17,593 bases of DNA, taken from assembly GCA_002297865.1 (NCBI GenBank), contig DBKX01000432.1, positions 1 through 17,593 of the forward strand. The letters are read 5' to 3'. The translations under genes were made by a program, and so were the position numbers. Below the pieces are notes generated by a model. It was not told where the DNA came from and ran no database searches. It worked only from the letters and a program-made list of their open reading frames with translations. The stretch comes from Lachnoclostridium sp. UBA739 (GTDB lineage Bacteria; Bacillota_A; Clostridia; Lachnospirales; Lachnospiraceae). Positions 14,743 to 17,593 of the stretch are shown piece by piece; the first letter of the stretch is position 1, and the number at the start of each line of letters is the position of its first letter.

Positions 14743-16485
14743 TTATTGTTCTTCTATCCACTTATTCATATATTTTTCAAGGACAGGGAATTGACAAGGG
14801 CCCATATCCAATAGGAACTTATGAAAGTTTATAGCTGAAAAATTGGCACCTAGTTTTTCTTCAGCTTTTTCTCGTAGCTTTTGAATTTCTAAGTAGCCCA
14901 TAGTGTATTTTAAGTAGTTACATGGTTCTTCTACCATACTATTGAATATAGTGTTTACAATTTTACTATCCTTAAAACCAAAACCTTTTAGATACTCGTT
15001 TGTTGCATCCAGATCCCATCCGTAGTAATTAATGTTTAAGTCGCATTTTGCATAAATGCAGAGTGTTGCAACTTGGTTATTAACAAGAACTTTTGCAACT
15101 GACTCATCCAATCCTGCAATTCCGTAGGAATACATCTCAACATAAGTTGCCCAGCCTTCTGAATAGCCCTCAAAGTTAAGCACATGGCGAACTAAGCTAG
15201 GATTCTGTTGATTATAATAGCAGTTCTGATATAGATGTCCCGGATAGCCCTCATGGGCAATGGTAGTAAAAATTTCACTCAAATCATATTTCTTATTCTT
15301 ATTAATGTAAATACAATTATCTTTAAAGTTGTCTAGCTGTGGTACTAAGTAAAATGCTGGACTTAGATAGTCCTCAAGAGATTTATCAACGGATTTTATG
15401 GTACAATTTATGTTCTCTAAAGGTGGAAAGTCATTCGTTATAGCTCCTTGCAGATAAGTTAAGATCTCGTTTGGGTCTTTAAGAGGGTAATAATAATTAT
15501 TAAGTTTGGTTTGTATATCTTTGTCTGATGCAGCTACAGCAGCAATGTTTCCTAGACATTTGGCAATGGTGTCATCGAGAAGCTTGTTAATTTGTTTCAT
15601 GGAACGATTAGAACCAGTATTATTCTTAACAAGATGTTTGTAGTATTCCTTACCTTTTTTGAAGTTACATAGACCGCCATTGTTTTTTCCTGTTCCCTTT
15701 AGTGCTGTAAGCTGTTCAATTAAAATTTCATAGCCTGGAATTACAGAGTTTAAAACAGCTTCCTTATTCTGTTGTTTATAGGTTTGCTTTTCTGTTTCGG
15801 AAAGAGCGGTATAGGAATCAATTCTATTATCAAATAATGTAATCAGATAATTTTTATCCTTATCTTTGATAAAGCACTTACATTGATCGATAACTGCATC
15901 TGCAGATGTGTCACTCATAAATAAGCCAGCTTTTGATTTTTCTTTTTGAAAATGGCATATTTGCGAAAAATAATCTTTTAGCTGGTTCAAAAGGAAAATG
16001 TAATCTTCAATGTCTTGCTTGTCGTAGAAATGAAATTCTGCTAATAGGACAGGAAGTTGGGCCTGTAATCCAGTTGTTGGACTTAATATTTCATTGTACA
16101 AATTTAATTTGTCGGAACAGCAACGATCTTTTAAGTATTGAAGAACAATATCATAGGTCTTTTGCTGTTCTTCCGATAAGGTGCTATAGTCAAACTCTTT
16201 GAGTTCCTTTATGTACTTTTTGGCCATTTTATGGCTTTGTTTCATTTCTTTTTGACCATAGTTACCGAAGGTGGGTTTGAAATCTTTGATTCCATAGTTT
16301 TCTGGTTGGGCTAGGGTATAATTAAGGGTGACACTGTCGCTTTGAACTTCATTTAGAAAGAACTGATCCATATAAGTGTCAAATTCTTCGGCTGTACGGG
16401 AATGTTTATTGGTTGGTGTACAGCTTATGAGAGAAAGTGTCATGCAAAGAATAAGTAAGAGAGGTAATATTTTTTTGAGTTTCAT
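14743..16485 (-). CDS. Lipoprotein of the DUF885 metallopeptidase-like family
   Basis: A 580-residue exported protein. The N-terminus is a lipoprotein signal, with lipobox LISC and the lipidated Cys at 22, so it should be anchored to the outer face of the membrane. The C-terminal half holds the DUF885 signature: HEGYPGHLYQ (H411, E412, H417) and EGYSEGWATYVE (E439, E443, E450), a likely zinc site of gluzincin type. The family is annotated as uncharacterised or putative peptidases; the substrate here is unknown, and cell-surface peptide processing is inference. The N-terminal region (25-350) is mainly helical. AAGGAAGGAG (16495-16504 on the opposite strand) precedes the start. No confident promoter is visible upstream, and it converges on pckA. 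Confidence 0.85.
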   Translation of the reverse strand: MKLKKILPLLLILCMTLSLISCTPTNKHSRTAEEFDTYMDQFFLNEVQSDSVTLNYTLAQPENYGIKDFKPTFGNYGQKEMKQSHKMAKKYIKELKEFDYSTLSEEQQKTYDIVLQYLKDRCCSDKLNLYNEILSPTTGLQAQLPVLLAEFHFYDKQDIEDYIFLLNQLKDYFSQICHFQKEKSKAGLFMSDTSADAVIDQCKCFIKDKDKNYLITLFDNRIDSYTALSETEKQTYKQQNKEAVLNSVIPGYEILIEQLTALKGTGKNNGGLCNFKKGKEYYKHLVKNNTGSNRSMKQINKLLDDTIAKCLGNIAAVAASDKDIQTKLNNYYYPLKDPNEILTYLQGAITNDFPPLENINCTIKSVDKSLEDYLSPAFYLVPQLDNFKDNCIYINKNKKYDLSEIFTTIAHEGYPGHLYQNCYYNQQNPSLVRHVLNFEGYSEGWATYVEMYSYGIAGLDESVAKVLVNNQVATLCIYAKCDLNINYYGWDLDATNEYLKGFGFKDSKIVNTIFNSMVEEPCNYLKYTMGYLEIQKLREKAEEKLGANFSAINFHKFLLDMGPCQFPVLEKYMNKWIEEQ

Positions 16486-16642
16486 AAGAAGAAACTCCTT
16501 CCTTGCTATGGATAGAGTTGATATAGTTTATGTGGGGGGGACAAAAAACATGTGTTGATGTGAGAAAATTAAGGAAAGGAGAATAGAGTAATAATTTTTC
16601 ACTTATAATTATTATATATTTTGCCTATACTACAATTAAGAG

Positions 16643-16671
16643 TTGCCAAACTCCAACTTTGGCATTATAAT
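16643..16671 (+). promoter_or_regulatory. metG leader promoter with inverted repeat in the spacer
   Basis: TTGCCA (16643-16648), 17 bp, TATAAT (16666-16671). A perfect inverted repeat TGCCAAA-N7-TTTGGCA (16644-16664) covers the -35 box and nearly the whole spacer, a classic repressor position. Transcription would start near 16678, just ahead of the T-box. Confidence 0.72.
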
Positions 16672-16689
16672 AATTAGTACATTATAGAA

Positions 16690-16959
16690 AAGCGGCTATG
16701 AAAAGAAGAGTAACTACACGAACGATCCACAGAGAACCCGTCAGCTGAGAAAGGGTGATTATGTAAATGTAGTGAAGATGGTCTTGGAGCTTCGCAGTTG
16801 AGAGGAAACTTTAGATTGCGACGGTTGCACCCGTTATCGTGATAGGCTGTTAGAACGCAGTTGATAAGGCTTTAACTGTGAAGTTAGGGCGAATTAAAGT
16901 GGTACCACGGGAATTCTCGTCTTTAGATAGTATAGAAACTGTCTAGGGCGTTTTTTTTT
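16690..16959 (+). promoter_or_regulatory. T-box leader, methionine-specific
   Basis: The conserved T-box AAAGTGGTACCACGG is at 16896-16910. Its bulge UGGU (16900-16903) would pair with an uncharged tRNA ending in ACCA, which suits tRNA-Met with discriminator A. In stem I, AGTA (16709-16712) precedes ACTACA (16713-16718), which pairs with TGTAGT (16768-16773), followed by GAA (16774-16776). This is the usual loop-E arrangement next to the specifier codon, here ATG (16778-16780). When methionyl-tRNA is scarce the antiterminator forms and metG is transcribed. Confidence 0.92.
16917..16959 (+). terminator. Regulated terminator of the T-box leader
   Basis: AGATAGT pairs with ACTGTCT, extended by CGTC-type outer pairs, then nine T's (16951-16959). 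It competes with the T-box antiterminator immediately upstream. Confidence 0.85.
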
Positions 16960-16994
16960 ACTCATTTTTAGAGATAGTTTTAGGAGGTAATGTC

Positions 16995-17593
16995 ATGGCA
17001 AAGAAACCATATTATTTGACAACAGCAATTGCCTATACATCAGGCAAGCCACACATTGGTAACACATACGAAGTAGTATTAGCGGACAGTATTGTACGTT
17101 TTAAAAGAATGCAAGGTTACGATGTTCGTTTCCAGACAGGAACGGATGAACATGGCCAGAAAATTGAATTAAAAGCAGAAGAAGCGGGAATTACACCAAA
17201 GGAATTCGTAGATAACGTATCTGGTGAAATCAAAAGCATCTGGGATTTAATGAATACATCTTACGATAAATTCATCCGTACAACTGATGCAGATCATGAA
17301 AAACAAGTACAGAAAATTTTCAAAAAATTATACGAACAAGGCGACATTTACAAAGGATTTTATGAAGGAATGTATTGTACACCATGTGAATCCTTCTTCA
17401 CATCTTCTCAGCTAGTAGATGGAAAATGTCCTGACTGTGGAAGAGAGTGTCAGCCGGCCAAAGAAGAAGCGTACTTCTTAAAATTAAGCAAGTATCAGGA
17501 TCGCTTAATTAAGCATATTAATGAGCATCCTGAATTTATTCAGCCAGAGTCCCGTAAGAATGAGATGATGAACAACTTCCTGCTTCCGGGACT
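16995..17593 (+). CDS. metG: Methionyl-tRNA synthetase, N-terminal part (runs off the window)
   Basis: The first 199 codons of a class I synthetase that charges tRNA-Met. PYYLTTAIAYTSGKPHIGN carries the HIGH-type signature as HIGN (residues 20-23), followed by GTDEHGQKIE (from 49), both characteristic of MetRS. A zinc knuckle is present: C128, C131, C145 and C148 in CTPC and CPDC. The KMSKS loop and anticodon domain lie beyond the right edge. AGGAGG (16982-16987) stands 7 nt before the ATG. The preceding T-box with an ATG specifier and a matching acceptor bulge confirms the assignment independently. There is no sign of truncation other than the window edge. Confidence 0.96.
   Translation, partial: MAKKPYYLTTAIAYTSGKPHIGNTYEVVLADSIVRFKRMQGYDVRFQTGTDEHGQKIELKAEEAGITPKEFVDNVSGEIKSIWDLMNTSYDKFIRTTDADHEKQVQKIFKKLYEQGDIYKGFYEGMYCTPCESFFTSSQLVDGKCPDCGRECQPAKEEAYFLKLSKYQDRLIKHINEHPEFIQPESRKNEMMNNFLLPG

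Noticed and set aside
1..17593. CRISPR arrays, tRNA or rRNA genes, insertion sequences, integrases
   Set aside because: None seen on reading both strands; the folded element at 1948-2083 carries no transposase frame.

Overview
The window (about 17.6 kb, AT-rich, with Gram-positive style ribosome binding sites and TTGACA/TATAAT promoters) looks like a chromosomal segment of an anaerobic, polysaccharide-degrading clostridium. A secreted multi-module mannanase, a ferredoxin-linked indolepyruvate oxidoreductase, an ATP-type PEP carboxykinase and a T-box in front of methionyl-tRNA synthetase all point to Clostridia. Lachnospiraceae near Lachnoclostridium phytofermentans is my guess from the style of these genes, not a proven assignment. 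I see no rRNA, tRNA, CRISPR array, transposase or phage gene.

Layout. Positions 1-281 hold the end of a glycerophosphodiester phosphodiesterase gene, whose stop codon overlaps the promoter of a sodium:solute symporter (412-1896). After a terminator comes a strongly folded non-coding segment (1948-2083), then a free-standing P-loop ATPase (2187-3701) with its own promoter and terminator. An operon at 4019-8095 encodes IorA, IorB, a phenylacetate-CoA ligase and a double-ACT-domain protein. It forms one metabolic unit: 2-oxo acids from aromatic amino acids are converted to aryl-acetyl-CoA with reduction of ferredoxin, or the reverse, and the ACT protein probably senses an amino acid. Next are a doubtful small ORF (8421-8696) behind a good promoter and a MarR regulator (8789-9241) whose promoter carries overlapping dyads.

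A two-way terminator (9291-9325) separates marR from the convergent mannanase gene on the minus strand (9377-12409). This encodes a 1010-residue secreted enzyme with two CBM35-like modules, a GH5 catalytic domain of mannanase type, and a second pair of related C-terminal modules. Its promoter is near consensus and is surrounded by direct and inverted repeats. pckA (13048-14652) is divergent from it, about 640 bp away, with a 23-bp dyad between two possible promoters. A lipoprotein of the DUF885 metallopeptidase family (14743-16485, minus) converges on pckA at a shared terminator. The window ends with a methionine T-box leader (about 16690-16959) and the first 199 codons of methionyl-tRNA synthetase.

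Apart from the ior operon, most genes appear to be single transcription units with their own terminators. The least explained parts are the folded element at 1948-2083, the orphan ATPase beside it, the small ORF at 8421, and the operator-like dyads embedded in several promoters, notably a perfect 7-bp inverted repeat inside the promoter that feeds the T-box.
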